64,000 nucleotides of DNA from Smittia aterrima (taxonomy: Eukaryota > Arthropoda > Insecta > Diptera > Chironomidae): contig CP093831.1 of the NCBI GenBank assembly GCA_033063855.1, forward strand, positions 5,518,001 through 5,582,000, given 5' to 3'. How positions within the stretch are numbered: the stretch's first letter is position 1; every line of letters starts with the position of its first letter. The notes beneath the pieces were generated by a model. It worked only from the letters and a program-made list of their open reading frames with translations, was not told the origin of the DNA and did no database searches. The translations under genes were made by a program, and so were the position numbers. Shown in pieces: positions 37,601 to 50,800 of this stretch.

Positions 37601-40600
37601 TTGTTACTTTTGTGTGTGTATTTAACATCAATTATTTCAATTTTTCATCGCGACTCTATTCACATCTCACGAACTGTTCACTTCTCTGGTGAACAACGAG
37701 AAGAAAGAAATAAAGACTTGTTGATGGCTTTGTGCCATCGATCAATAATCTTGTCTCTCCTTTGAGAAATTGGTGGAATTCTCGAAACCGTTTTCAGTTT
37801 ATTATTTCACGATGAAGAAAGGCAACAATAGTCGGACACAGAACGATGATTGATTCGGTTGTAGATAAAAGTTGAAATAAATCACAACAAAAACGAACTC
37901 TAACCCGTCAAGATTCTTTAACAAGAATTCCTTTCTTCAGCTCTATTGGATCTGACAGATTCAAAAGATTTAAACACTCGTGGCGTAAATGAAGCTTTAA
38001 TAATTTAATGAAATGGCTATAATGTTGTCATAACTGTCGAAAGAGACTCATAAAGATGCTTCATAATAGAAACTGAGGCACGCGAGGTTACTTAAGCTAA
38101 AGGCTCGTGATCTTCGCTTCTCCTGCAGCTATCAGAAATTTCATGGATCATAATGTCTTCAGGGTCGGTTCGATTATCAAACATTCTCTTTACTTTGTAT
38201 CAACATTTGTTAAGAAAAGTCCCTAAGAAAGAAATTCTTAATGAAATATTAAACTTCACTTTTCGAACTGAAAAAGAGATTTATCGTTTAAAGCAAAAAA
38301 TCCCGAATTTACATCACACATTGTTTCACGAGTGAGAAAGATTCAGATGAAGCAGGCAATTTATTATTTCCCCTCGTGCGCTTAATTCAATTAATTATCT
38401 GCTCTCAAACATCGTCATAAAATGTACAATTTATAAATTGTTGTCCATTTATATCAATATTGCTCATCTCGCCACACAAAACTCGCTTTCTTCGTTTTCT
38501 TCTTGCCCCTTCCCCGTCGCATCTCCGTGTGTTTTTATCTTTTTATCATGTCGTTGTTTCAGTGTCTCATTGAGTGCCATAAATAATTTTATGTGTTATG
38601 AATACGCTTTTTAAATTGGCCACTATTAAAACTCAGACGAAATGCGGATGTTCTCTTTTTATCCAATTTAGTGTTGTCGATGGAATTGAAATAAGACGCG
38701 TGCCGAACGTGAACGTTGAACAAAGAGCAAATGACAAAGTGTTTCAATTGACGAGAACTATTTGAGCCAGCGACAAGTGAATCTAATGGTTTGATGATTA
38801 TGTGAAAGTGATTTTAGGTGATCTCAACGGAAGAGAGACTTAAGAGCGTGGTTGCTAGGATTAAACTCCCAAAAATAAACTTAATTTTATCGTAAGATCT
38901 TTAATGAAAAGAATAAGTCTTTTGAGAACTTAAGAGTTTCCTTGAAGCCTCGTTAAGGAATCTACAATTATAATGAACTTCAAGGAATTAAAAGTGAACT
39001 CCCGCAGTCGGAACATAAATATTCATCATCGTTACTCGTTCGACAGCGTAAATTCAATTTCATCGTTTGATTTCCATAAATGACCAGTCATACCCTTTCA
39101 CTCTTTCTCTTGATCTCCATTGAATACTTCCGAATTTATTTAAGTTCAATTGAAATTTATGACATTCTCGTTCTCGTCCACTTTTCTTATCAGCTTCAAA
39201 TTGAATTCCTTCGCCACAAACGAAAGTCATAAGTCATTTCTTTTAATTGATAAGTGCGAAATGAAATTAATAACGAAGCGAAGTTTGATACGGTTACAGG
39301 TTTCAAAGTGTTTTTATAGTTTTTGCGGTGGAGAGACTGATGATATCGAAAGCGTACGAATGCCGGGAAAAGAAAGAATGAACAGTCCGAGGAGAGACAG
39401 GAAAGAATAAATAATTCATCTTTAAGCCAATTTCTCTGCCGTTTACTGCGATTTATCTTTTATTGATTTTCCTTTCGCGGTGAAACATCTAAAACAGTTT
39501 TAATTGATGTTGAATTATTTGAAAAAGATTATTTTCGCCCTTCAATTGTTATCGAAAGTTCGAGTCGTTATCATTTATCCTTGAGCGTCCCACAAGCTTT
39601 CTCCATCGTCAACCAATCATATCGAGTGTAATGCTAATTTATGGCAATTGCTGCAATGTGTAAAATTAACAAGCTCAGCAAGTTGGTGCGCGAAAAAGAC
39701 ACGAAAACAATGACACTACAAAATGCCATCTAGTTTCACGATTTATCGATGTGTCCTCGCCTTCTTAGTTTTGCATTTTCTCTCTCTCGACAATCTGGTT
39801 AACATGAATTTCCATTATAAATTATAATTTTCATTCACCTCTCGCTCGCTCTCTCTCCATCATCCCGATTTGCCGCGCATATAAGCAAAGCAAAAAGATT
39901 GTCTCGTGCTCAGCGAAAAAAAAAAATGTTGACTCGAGCGTCAGGTTTCGCTTCTTGTTCTTCTCCGATCAACCAATAAAAATTCAATATCAATTGCATT
40001 ACATGACTAGTGATTAAAACAACAGTTTCCATTTCAATTATATTTTACTTTATTTCTCTCTTTCGTCGCTACGGTCTTATCTTGTTTATGTCACATGGTA
40101 CGCGTTTTATGCATTTCATTTCTCTTGGAGACGGTTTGTTGTTGCAACTGAGGAGTTTACCAACTTGCAGTTCATTCCATTGGGACAGTTTTTGTTTTGT
40201 TTTATTGACGAATCGAAAGCGAAAACTATCGTTGCTACAGCGATGAATGATTGCGCAAAAGAAGGCGAAATCTTAACAATGCTCGTTAAGAATATAAAAC
40301 CATTTGTACGCGTGAGTATTTCTAAGAACATTTTTTCTTCTTGATAAGAGGTTCTTGTGATTTGTCAGATTTCATTCATTTCAACCTTGGAGTCAAATAA
40401 ACGAAAAAATCCTTAAGAAAACTTACTAATTCCTTGAAAACTGTTCCGACTCGCAGGGTTTCCGATTACGAATCTTCTGACTTTATTTGCATTTGCTGCT
40501 GTTGAACGAGCAGTTAAGCTAAGCGAAGATTATCAGTTTCTGTTGAAAGTGTTTGCCACACACAAGAGAGGATTTAATTTCTCGATAATTTGCTTTTGCC

Positions 40601-41068
40601 TTGAAATAATGAAAAGAAAGAATTAACTATCAGACTAGAAACTTTTATTTCGCAATCAACAGCAAATGAATTGTCTGTTAGGCTTCTCAAATCTCCCCTT
40701 ATTCAACTAAAAAACCTTTTAAACTGATCATCTCTGTCATCTCAGCGCTAAGTCGCTCTCCCTCTTTCCGTTCACGGCAATCAGAAAGCTTGATAAATGT
40801 TTTTATTTGTTTTTGGTGTATACTTAAGCTTCAGCAAATCCTCGACTCTTAACATCGCTCACATGATGCAGTTTCGCAAAGCAGAGATTCATAAGAAATC
40901 TCACAGCGCTCAAAGCAAAAGTCTTTTTTATTTTATTACCATATGCACATTCATACTTTACATCGCGAAGCCATTAATTTCCTGTGATTTTCCCGACAAC
41001 TCATAGACAATCTCCTATTACTTAAACTTCCATAATTGTACATACAAATTGTTACAAATTACTTTTCG

Positions 41069-41078
41069 CCATATTTGG
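41069..41078. promoter_or_regulatory. CArG box (CCATATTTGG)
   Basis: A perfect CC(A/T)6GG serum-response element core, 3.3 kb upstream of the coding start at 44411. SRF/CArG control is well known for vertebrate EGR genes; whether it holds here is inference. By chance such a site is expected occasionally in AT-rich DNA. Confidence 0.25.
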
Positions 41079-43090
41079 ATTGAAGGTGCAAATGCAATTC
41101 CGCTATTATGATGGCAAACTTTGTACGCTTTTCCTTTCAATCCCGACGCAATCTTTGATGAGATTTATTTGAGTCGATGCCGTCTATGAGATTATTTCGT
41201 TAAATTAGAAGAAAGCCAAGCAAGCGTTTCCTCCGGCCTACAATGCAAAATTCACTTATAAACCGACAGAAACCCCTGATTGCCTTCTCTTGAACTCCTC
41301 TTCCTTCTCACAATGATTTCGCCTTAAAACACTTTCACACCTTATCACCAGAATGTCACTCGATGAACTGACACCTCGGGCTCTGGTGGTAATCAAATTT
41401 AAATGAAAATCCTGATGAGGAAAGAACGAAGAATCGAAGAATGCGCATGTTTGTGTTTAATTGATTTGAAAAACGCGCTTAAATGATTTAATTAAAATCA
41501 TTTTAAAACCCTCACATGCACTGAGATGCGAAGAATGTTTTCCCCATAGCAAATCTTCCAGTTGAATAATCAGGAGAATCTACGTGCAAACACATGTTGG
41601 GATGATTGATTTAGGGTGAGACTACACGCATCCTTTGATGTTCCTTAGGTCGTTTGACCAAACTTGTGCAATTATTTTTCAGGACGTTTGTGGAGTGTGA
41701 AATTTTCCTTTAATTAATTATCCCGTTCGATTGAGAGAAGATTTTTGTTTAAAAATAAATTCAATCAATGAACTGGAAAATATTGAAGAAGCTTTGAGCT
41801 AGATTGAGTTTTCTAAAGAAGTCCAATTCAAATCCATAATTTATATTATGACCATCAGCCTACACTCAACGTACAACAAATTTTCGTAAACATTAAATAT
41901 TTATTCAGGAAAATGTTTTCACTGCTTTTCTTCTTGGAATTTAATTCATCTCCACTCAAAGAGAATGACTTTGAAGGTTTACATTCCATTCATGAATCAG
42001 ATGAATTGAAATGTCATGCGAATGGAAATTCAACGAGGATCTCGAAGAAGAAGTATCAAATCAAAATGTCGAGACTTTCCTGGAAAAGAAGATTTTACGA
42101 GAATAATTTAGCGATTCTTAAATTGGCTGATCATTGAGATTAAGACGACTTGAATGCTATAACATTTTTATTATTTCCCCGTTTGAAACGAACGACGAGC
42201 TAATTTTATTACTCGACTATTAAAACGTCAGATTCCACGATTCTACTCAAAGCATATTTTTCGTTGAAGCGTTTTGGGTCAAACATCGATTGCGCTCATC
42301 AATCCTAAGATTCTATTTAAAAAATGAATTATTTTTAAAAAATTTAAAAGGATCTTAACCTTCCAAGACTCTCGACAATATTAAATAAGTTTGAAATCAG
42401 TGGGATCTGTTTACAAAGCAAATTCGTTAATTTAATTGCTGATTTTAATTTGTGGTGTGGGCGAACTCAAGGAAACAACAGCGCAACGGTAAATTATTAG
42501 GAAAACACTGAAGACAACAACAAAAAGAAGAAAATAAAAGTTCGAGAGAGAAAAGCCCACGCGCCATCAAAGCATTTTCATTCACAAAAAGCCTTTTCGA
42601 AAAGCTGAGAACTAAGTTGTCGCTTTTGAGAGATTTCCCTCGCTTTTCGAAAACTTTCAAACTAATGAGCGAAAAGAAATGAAGTGTTCTAAGAAGCAAT
42701 TGAAACAGTAGCGAAACCACATCAATCATCTTAAGATTGATCAAAGGCAGAGAGGGAGATGGTGAAAAGTCGATTAAGTAAAAGGTCGAGTGGAGTAAGA
42801 TTATCATATTCAAACATTATTAGCATAGTTTAACAAAAGCTAAAACTAACCGATTGGTTGTACACACACTTGAAATGTATATGCAGCAAGAAGCTCACCC
42901 ACGCACCCAAATATCGTATTTTCATTCATGTGTTCTCTCCTCTTCTGCTCTTACAAATCAAACAAGTTACTTTTTTCTCCATCCACGTTGGGAAATCGTA
43001 ACTCGAGTGTTGTGGTTGTGTCGTTCCGTCTCTCTTACCGTCGTCTTCTCATTTCCACGCGACACATGAAAATACAATCGTAGTGAGGCG

Positions 43091-43102
43091 CACGTGACGT
43101 CA
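43091..43102 (+). promoter_or_regulatory. Composite E-box/CRE (CACGTGACGTCA)
   Basis: A CACGTG E-box overlaps the full palindromic CRE TGACGTCA (43095-43102), 1.3 kb upstream of the first coding exon of the putative EGR gene. It would suit bHLH or CREB/ATF binding near the promoter. It is the first of six TGACGTCA sites, all between 43 and 60 kb. Confidence 0.35.
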
Positions 43103-44310
43103 TGAAAGTATATCGCAAAGAAAAAATATTATCCTACGCTAATTTGACGTTGGCTCGGTTTCTCTCTGGAGAGAATTTCGAAAATGTATTTCGCGGTGCT
43201 ATGAAGAGAGAAAACTCATCGTCGTCGTCTCATGAAAACGGCAAACAGTTCCAAGCGACTTCAAATGATCTTTTCTTTATTTCGTTCAGTGTTTCTTAGC
43301 TTTTCAGCTTCAATATATATTTATTGTAAGGCGAGAGAAGTGGAAATAATTTTGTTTTGTTTCTCTTGTCGAGTGAATGGCTGAAATCGCGCGAAAGAAA
43401 TATAATTCTTTGGGATACGAGGAAACTGATACAGATTTCAGTGAAAAGTAAACCTTTGATACTTTTTATTTTCAACTCTGATACAAAGAAAGTCGGACAT
43501 TAGTGTTAACAGTGATTTTTCGTGTCAAAATGAAATTTTCTCGTCGCTCTCGAAGCGTCATCGAAAAAAGATCATTTCTTTTAAATAAATGTTGATGAAA
43601 AGTCATGTATACACATTTATGTTTGCTTTTTGCTTTAGTAACACAGACGAAAACTAAATTTTATCTTTCTCTCTTGTGTAGCGGCCGTAAGCGGGCGGAA
43701 AAAATGTGTGATTTCTTCGATTCGATTCAAAATTCATTCTGATTTTCCAAACGCAACAGCGAACGAGTGAAAAGTGTCGCGCGGATCAAAATAATTATTT
43801 ATTTAATTAATCGCGATCGCGTTGGAAAACAATTTTACGTAAACAGAGTTTTTTCGCGAGCCTTTACCGTTAAATTAAATTTTATCGGAGACACTTGTGA
43901 TTTAAAGTGAAAAAAAAGAGGAAAAATTGAAATATTTAAAACTACATGTGCACTTAGAGAAAAAAAAAACTATTTTGTGTCAATCATTTGCGTGTCTTAT
44001 GTGCGAGTAAAGTTAATTAGAAAAATTTTCAAGTGTTTAAATTAAAAAAAAACTTTTTGAGATCAACTTCCTTTCGTTGTGAAGCGAATAAACTTTAATC
44101 TTTTATCATCCATCACATGCATAAGCGAGAGTTGATGTAATTATTGTGTTTTGTTATCAGCCAACGAAATTAAAAAAAAGAAAAAAAGAAATTTTATATT
44201 TCCATTAAGTTTTAAAATCATTGTGCCAATTTTTATTGTCACTGTGTGCCAAATCTAAGTTTGCTCGATAAAAATATAAAATTAATTAAAACATACAAAG
44301 TGTCAGTTAA

Positions 44311-44436
44311 ATGTCTCGTCTGGTCAGTCGGAAGTAAATGGAGCTCGGGTATTATTATCTCCATCGAACGATCGTCAATTCAGAGGCTTCGTCAAAAAAA
44401 AGTGTAGAAAATGTTAGCTATGCGTCGCGAAAGTGA
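44311..44436 (+). promoter_or_regulatory. Two upstream ORFs, the second overlapping the main start codon
   Basis: uORF1 is 44311-44337 (8 codons plus TAA). Immediately after its stop, a second ATG at 44338 opens a 32-residue frame ending in TGA at 44434-44436, so it reads across the main ATG (44411) in another frame. Ribosomes translating it would bypass the main start, a typical brake on translation. The main ATG has A at -3, uORF2 has T at -3. Confidence 0.45.
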
Positions 44437-44888
44437 TAACTTGAACAATAGTAACAACAATACACCGCATAGCAGCTACACAGCCAGCAATCTCCCTGGT
44501 GATAACAATTTAACGCATTTGAACTATCCGCATCCGGTTCACAGCTACAGCGGATATCAGTCAAGTAAGATTTCTCTCTCGTCAAAATGTTTCAACCTCC
44601 TCCATTCTGACTTCAAAACATTCAAAGGTAATCGAGCTAATCCCTCAACATCTCTGATCTCATCATCATCGCAAAATCAACTCGAGGAGTATGTTGACAT
44701 CCTTCAAGTTCAGCAATTGCTTCTCGAGAATTCAACTGCATCGTCGTCGTCAGCATCGACAGTGAATACTGTCTCATACTCTTCGCCACCTGCCAGCACT
44801 AGCGCAACTACACCATCGACCAGCAAGAACGTTCAAAGTAGACCACGTGTCAATCTTCAAAAAGCTACCGAATATAGTCAAGTTCAAG
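44411..44888 (+). CDS. Exon 1 (coding) of the putative EGR gene
   Basis: The ATG at 44411 (GAAAATG context; a second ATG follows at 44420) opens 159 codons ending at a donor CAAG|GTAGAT. The protein is rich in S, N, T and P, with a YPHPVHSYSGYQS segment and a hydrophilic LEEYVDILQVQQLLLEN helix. Within it lies a 63-nt stretch (44565-44627) that reads in frame but has donor and acceptor sequences. Confidence 0.75.
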
Positions 44889-47800
44889 GTAGATATCAAT
44901 TTATTTTAATGCAGTCACTCTAATGAATTCCCTGTTACAAATAAAAGAAACTTTCCGTCACTTGTCGATAGATTGCTCCAATCTACAAACTTTTATAAGC
45001 TCCGCCTATTTGTTGCTCAACCGACGGCAAATACTTTCTAACTCATCCGTGAAATGAGAACAATGAAGCGAGATCTGAATTTCAATCTGGTCACTCAACC
45101 GAGAAACGTTTTCATGTTTGAATAGTCAAAGCAATGCACTTCATTGAAGTGATAAGAGAACGAGTTGTGAGCGCTTCGTCCATTACACTGTCGAGGCTTT
45201 AATTTAATTATCTGCAATCAGACGAGAGTGAAAAGTCACTTTTGCAATGTCGAGGCCGAACAGAACGAAAGACTTATTGCATAACATTTCAATTAGCAAT
45301 TCAGACAACTTATAATTTCCTTATCAAACGTATAAACTTGTCACTATGTCTGAATCCTGGAGGTTGAATCTACGTCAAATTCTTCTCCATGAAATTTACA
45401 ACTAAAATAAGAAGCTTTTCAAGAAATTGATAATTTGACATCTTTGAAATTCAATGAATTTCAAGGTTTTAATCTTTCCTGAAACTCAACTCTTTCAGAA
45501 TAAGATTCCTAATTAATTAGCAATCTCAAATGTCAATGATCGCTAAGCGACAAGAAATAATATTTTGCTCGATGAAACGTTTGATTACTTAAGCGAAAAA
45601 ATTAGTTGTTAGGCAAGGAAGTTTTCCTCTTTGTCTTATCACAGAGTCACGGGCATTAAATTAACGAAATTATAGCCAACACAACAGAAATAAAACTTGT
45701 CATTTCTCGCTTCTTGTTTCTCATTAAAAATATAAATGAAAAATAAATTTATTGCATCACAAGTGACAAGTGGTTTTCTGCACTCAACAACTTTGCATTT
45801 ATTTCGATTTTTATTCGAACGCATTTCGCTTCTTTCGCGCGACTTGCATAATTATGGATTTTCATTTCTTTTTTTTTAATAAATTCACTTGTACTTCAAT
45901 TCCATGAAGCGACAGTTTTGCCACTGAACTTTTTCTCTCTTGGCGTTTTCTGCTCAGCGTCATGCCAGTAAATTAAGAATTTATTTCGAGACATGGCAAG
46001 AAGTAAGAGATTCCAGCCCCCGGATCGTCTCTCGTCGCTTTTCTCAATAATGAGGCGCGCGCGAGACATTTTCGCGTTTGGGCGTTAAAAAGTTACATGC
46101 TGACCATTACAATTGACATGAGTTGCAAGTGATATTGCAGGCAACTAGTAAATGCATTAACTGAACGAAGTTGGCGCCTGCTTCCAGCTTTCCACACTGT
46201 GAGCCTTTTCTTGCATTTCAAGAGAAACTTTGCTGTTGGGGAATTTTAATGCTGAATAATATTTCCGCTTGTTTAACTTTTCTTTGTACAACTTCATATT
46301 CGCAATTAAATCTCTTTCTCCGCATTCTAAGTTTTCAAAGCGTGTCACATGCCTAAAGTAAATTTCCCGGAAAATATTGTTGCAAAAGGAAAATATTTCT
46401 AAGGCGATAATTAGTTTACAAACGCAATAGTTTGCTACAATGTGTGACAAGCTTGCCACGGGCGAGTTTTAAATTTAATTATTTCAACTTCTGTTATTCT
46501 TCAACTCTTGTATCTCCCTTCAACCTTCAAGAATAATAAATTCCTTATTCTCGTTACTTTAATGATCGCATCTTGACAATTCAGATTAAAAGTCAATTAA
46601 ACATGCCAACAAGTGAAGTTTGCAATATCAACGATTTAACTAAATGAATTTGTCAAGCTCAGCTATCCCAACACCTGTGCATTCTGACAAATTAATTCTT
46701 TTAATTGCAACACTATTTCTTCCTTACGTTCAGATCGTTTCACTCTAAAGCGCGAGGTAGAAAATAAATAGAACGAGAGTGACAAAAATATGAAAATATT
46801 CTCTTTCTCTTCTTGCTTAATAATCTACGACTCATTAATGTTACCGAAGATGTTTTGCAATGCAAACAAACTCGGGAAAATAATTGTGAAGGGGTTGAGT
46901 GGCGGCAGTTGTTTAACTGTTTTGGCGAGAGCCAATTAATTAAATGACTTTATTACAATCTGACTGCGAGCTGGCATGATCAAAGAATAATGCGTCTAAT
47001 TAAAATGCAATCTTTCCGCGCAAAATCTATTTCAGGTGAAAGTCCAAACTCGCGCAGAGTGCTCTTCGACTACTCGGGCAGTCCATATCTGTATGGAAAC
47101 TATCATCATCCATCTCCCAGCGAGGATTTGCTTCTCTGGTTCGGAGGAAGTAGCGCAGGTCTGTAAACATTTTCCTTATTACAGTTGAACCAATTAAATT
47201 GTATTGTACTGTGCCTCAGGACTAGTTCCGTGAAATGAATTGTTGATGCCTTGATCGACCGATGTCAAGTGTTTCTTTTCGATTAACACCAGAATAGAAT
47301 TAATTGAACTCAGTTGGAACCGAAGTTTGTTACTTCGACAACGCAATTCTATTATTAGCTAACCTTTTCGTTTCTTACCTCCCGACCTCTTCTATGGGCA
47401 CGTATCGCATTCTCTCTTCATTCGGGAAATGTGAATGCAATGAAGCTTCTTCAATTATTGATTCATTCTTTCAAGATCGTTGATGTCTTAATTCGATTCT
47501 CCGGTTCAGTAACTTTTTAATTCAAAAATTTGTCAATTAAAGCTTCCGTCGAAGGACAAAGCAACTCGGGATGCTGATCACACAAGAGAATTTGAAGACA
47601 TGACAGAATAAAAATGTGCCACGGGTCGGGAATGGTTAGCGAGTGGGCCGTTTAACATCACACAGACCAAATGTGATTTCTTGTGAGCTTTCATATTTGG
47701 TTAAATATTTTTGTTTATTCGAAACTCGTCGCGTGTATATCGTTGGCATTTTCCACTAAACTAAATTACAGTTGAAACTGGCAAGACGTCTCTCTGACGT

Positions 47801-50800
47801 TCAACTGTAATCGAAGCTTTACCGAGCAGTATTTAAAGAAGCAACTTGCCAACGCCTTCACACGGAAATCCGATAAAGACTATTCTTAGTCGAAAATAAA
47901 ATTTACAACTTTCCTAGTAAAAGTTGAATGACGAAAGCGAATGAATAAAAGAGACAAAGCTTGAAGACAGAAACTTACTCACGAGACATTTTCACATATA
48001 ACGATTTCCATCTGCGATATGAGACTGCGAAGCCTACGTGCAAAGGCACTGCTAATTAAATTCATTCATGAGAGTAAATTTATTTACGTTTTTTTTTCAT
48101 TCATTGAAGCTGTTTTAGCTGTCGGCTGATTCCTTCATTGAGATTTCTCTGCATCGAAAGCGCGATGTTCATTTGGATAAAATAAAAATTCAACGCTTGC
48201 ATTCGATTGACAACTTTAATCCTTTCATTTGTTCGACACTCTTGAGCATGATGAGATTCAAATCCAAAGCCAAGCTGCTGCCTCGAGTTCCATTTTAAGC
48301 GACTTAATAGTTCTCGTGGGTGTAGTTTCACATATATTTGAGAGTGATATGCCTGAATGACGAAACTTCTTTTCTTCTCTTGAATTAAAAACTTTTTTTA
48401 TGGAAAATCTTTTGAATTGATTTTTGATGATGGCTCTGAAAAAGGTTTTGCTTTATCTCACTGATCGAAGACTCAAATTTAACTTCGCGAAATCATCTGA
48501 ATTCATGAGAGCGGTCGACATCAAAAAACCTCGAAAATATTCTAACAAATTTTATGAAACGCTTTCAGTCTTTATCACTTGAACCTGTTGAAGAACGATA
48601 CACACGGTAGCTAATGTGGAGTCATATATTCACTTCGCGTCGGTAGACGACGACAAGAAGCAGAGAAAAAACAAACTTGCGAAAAGGAATTTTAATTAGT
48701 CGTCGCACAAAACTGATTAGAATCTTGCAGCTCTCGTTTTTTTTTTATCGTCGACGTTGTAAGAAATGCTAATTTTATAATCTTGCGAATCGAGATTTAA
48801 GCTTTTGCCGAATCGGATAAATTTGAAAGTCCGGAGATCCGAAGCCACTTGAGATTTATTTTATGAAAGAAACACCGCGATGATGACGATGAGACTTCTA
48901 AAGCCACGATGACGATCACTTTGCCTTCTTCTCCGGCGCGTTTAACACTCAAGTACAATCGTGAAATATTGTAAACGGTCAGCGGAAAGACGAAGAAAAG
49001 CCGCTTCATTAATCATTATTTTAATTGTCGAAAATTTCTCGCTTAATTTACGATTCAACCGACTGTTGTTGATTGTCAAGAGTTTCTTAATTCGAGATGG
49101 GGATAACCCGCAAGACAGAAATCTAACACATGTTTTAGTTTTTTCTCCTCCCGACATCAACGAGTACTTCGTCCATTAACTGGCAACGCCTTATTAGTAT
49201 TAATTTTCTATCAACAGCTTCGACGGTGTTTGCTTCTCTCTCTTTCCATACACAATTCGATTCTGAAGAATCATTTGCCGCAAATAGAATGAAATCTCTT
49301 TAATGTGTCAAAATGAATTTCTTTTAAACTTCTCGAAGCAACTCAGCGAGTCTATTGTTGAAGATGAGTCTTCTGTTGAAAGTAAGTGGAGAGCTTTTGA
49401 AACGGATTGTGAAAAACAACTTGAATCAGTGTGATCATTTGTCCGATTGTGCTTCAGCAAACGAAAAAATGCGCACAGTTGGTGTCGTTATCAATCATAA
49501 GTCCAGAAGAGATTTCAAACGGCAGATAAATGTCAGACGAATTGCTTTAGTCGCGTGAAAGCTTTCTTAGCGCGTGTCTCAACAAACAAATGAAATAAAC
49601 GTCGAGTTTAGAGCTACGAATGAAGTTAACCGGAGCTAGCAAAGCAGCAACAGATTTTCGATGTTCCATCTAAATCCCTCATCGTTTAGCACCTTACACG
49701 CTCCAAACTGTGCAGCCAAACGATCGCATGTCGCTTGACAAATTATTAATTTATGTTAAACGTTGATAATTTTAATAAATTACTCTCACCGGTTCTGAAA
49801 TGAAGTAAAAAAAGACAGAAAATTAGCCTCTCTAGACGACGGTGAGATGAAGAAGAAGATGAAAGTCCATTTAAAATATTCAATTACAAACTTCTTGGTG
49901 TCTCTCGCGGAGTGTTAAATCTTTTAATTTTATATTTGTTATTCGGTGTGTTCGGGGCGGATCTGTTGGAATTGGAATGTAGTATGTTCGGGTTCCGTTG
50001 TGGCAGCGCAATGATTTGTAGGTTCGATATCATACATAAATATCTCGCGATGTAATATTTATTATGTTATGAAAAATTAATTGTGAAGCTGCCTCGGACA
50101 GAAAGAAAACCCAAAAATATCTTCACGCGTACGCGTGCATTTCTCTCTTTTTCTTTCGAACCAACCAAAAACAATTAATCAATATAAAAATTCATATGAA
50201 CGCTAATGACTTTGGAAGATGAGCGAGAAACGCATTAACAAATCCATAAATTCGTCTTTCAACTACAGAAGACGCAAATAAGATTCTACACGTTTTGTCT
50301 CGAATGCGACTTTTTCCCTCGGCAATCGTTAGACGAAAAGTGACAATTTTTTTATCATCACTGAAGGTTTTACGAGACGTCGAGAAGTTAAAAGTTTCAT
50401 GAAAACGACAATTAAAAAATCATTAGTCGACGATACTTGGACATCATTCGCGAATGAATCATGACAAGAGCGGAAAATTTCGTTACGGTGATGAGTTTGT
50501 GTGAAGTTAAAAGATTGCCAAGTTCTTGTGTAAATTATGAGTGCAGCAGATGACGATGCTGACAAATCGACCAGTCAAATGTCGCAGAACGAATGCAAAA
50601 TCAGTAAATAAAAAAGATTTTTAAAGCTTCGAGAACATTTATTTGTCATAAGAGAATTGAAAATAACGAAATGTTAATTTAGTTTTGTGCTGCGTGTAAT
50701 ATTGAAGCCGTGAAAGATTTGATTTGATGAAAAATGAACGTGAAAGACAAGCTGTCTTAAGGGAATTTCAAGGTTCACAAATACTCATTATTTCTGTTCA

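Larger units (their letters stand above)
22806..44310. other. Gene desert of about 21.5 kb upstream of the putative EGR gene
   Basis: No open frame here shows a recognisable domain, paired splice sites, or a signal peptide I would trust. I found no transposon, satellite or rRNA/tRNA remnant. Identifiable elements: an exact EGR site at 28687-28695 (minus), a variant EGR site at 42896-42904 (minus, GCGTGGGTG), a CArG box at 41069-41078, a composite E-box/CRE at 43091-43102, two copies of the 13-mer TTTATGAATGAAA (27515-27527, 30207-30219), a short GAGA run near 33811, and a small palindrome at 32021-32037. The position next to a long-intron developmental-type gene makes an enhancer domain the most likely role. 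Confidence 0.6.

Noticed and set aside
42445..42813. 122-codon minus-strand hydrophobic frame
   Set aside because: Leu/Phe/Ser runs arise from purine-rich plus-strand sequence; no organised membrane topology or family resemblance.
43102..43299. 65-codon frame starting just after the E-box/CRE
   Set aside because: It lies in the likely promoter/leader region of the putative EGR gene, with no domain and no splice to the coding exons in frame.
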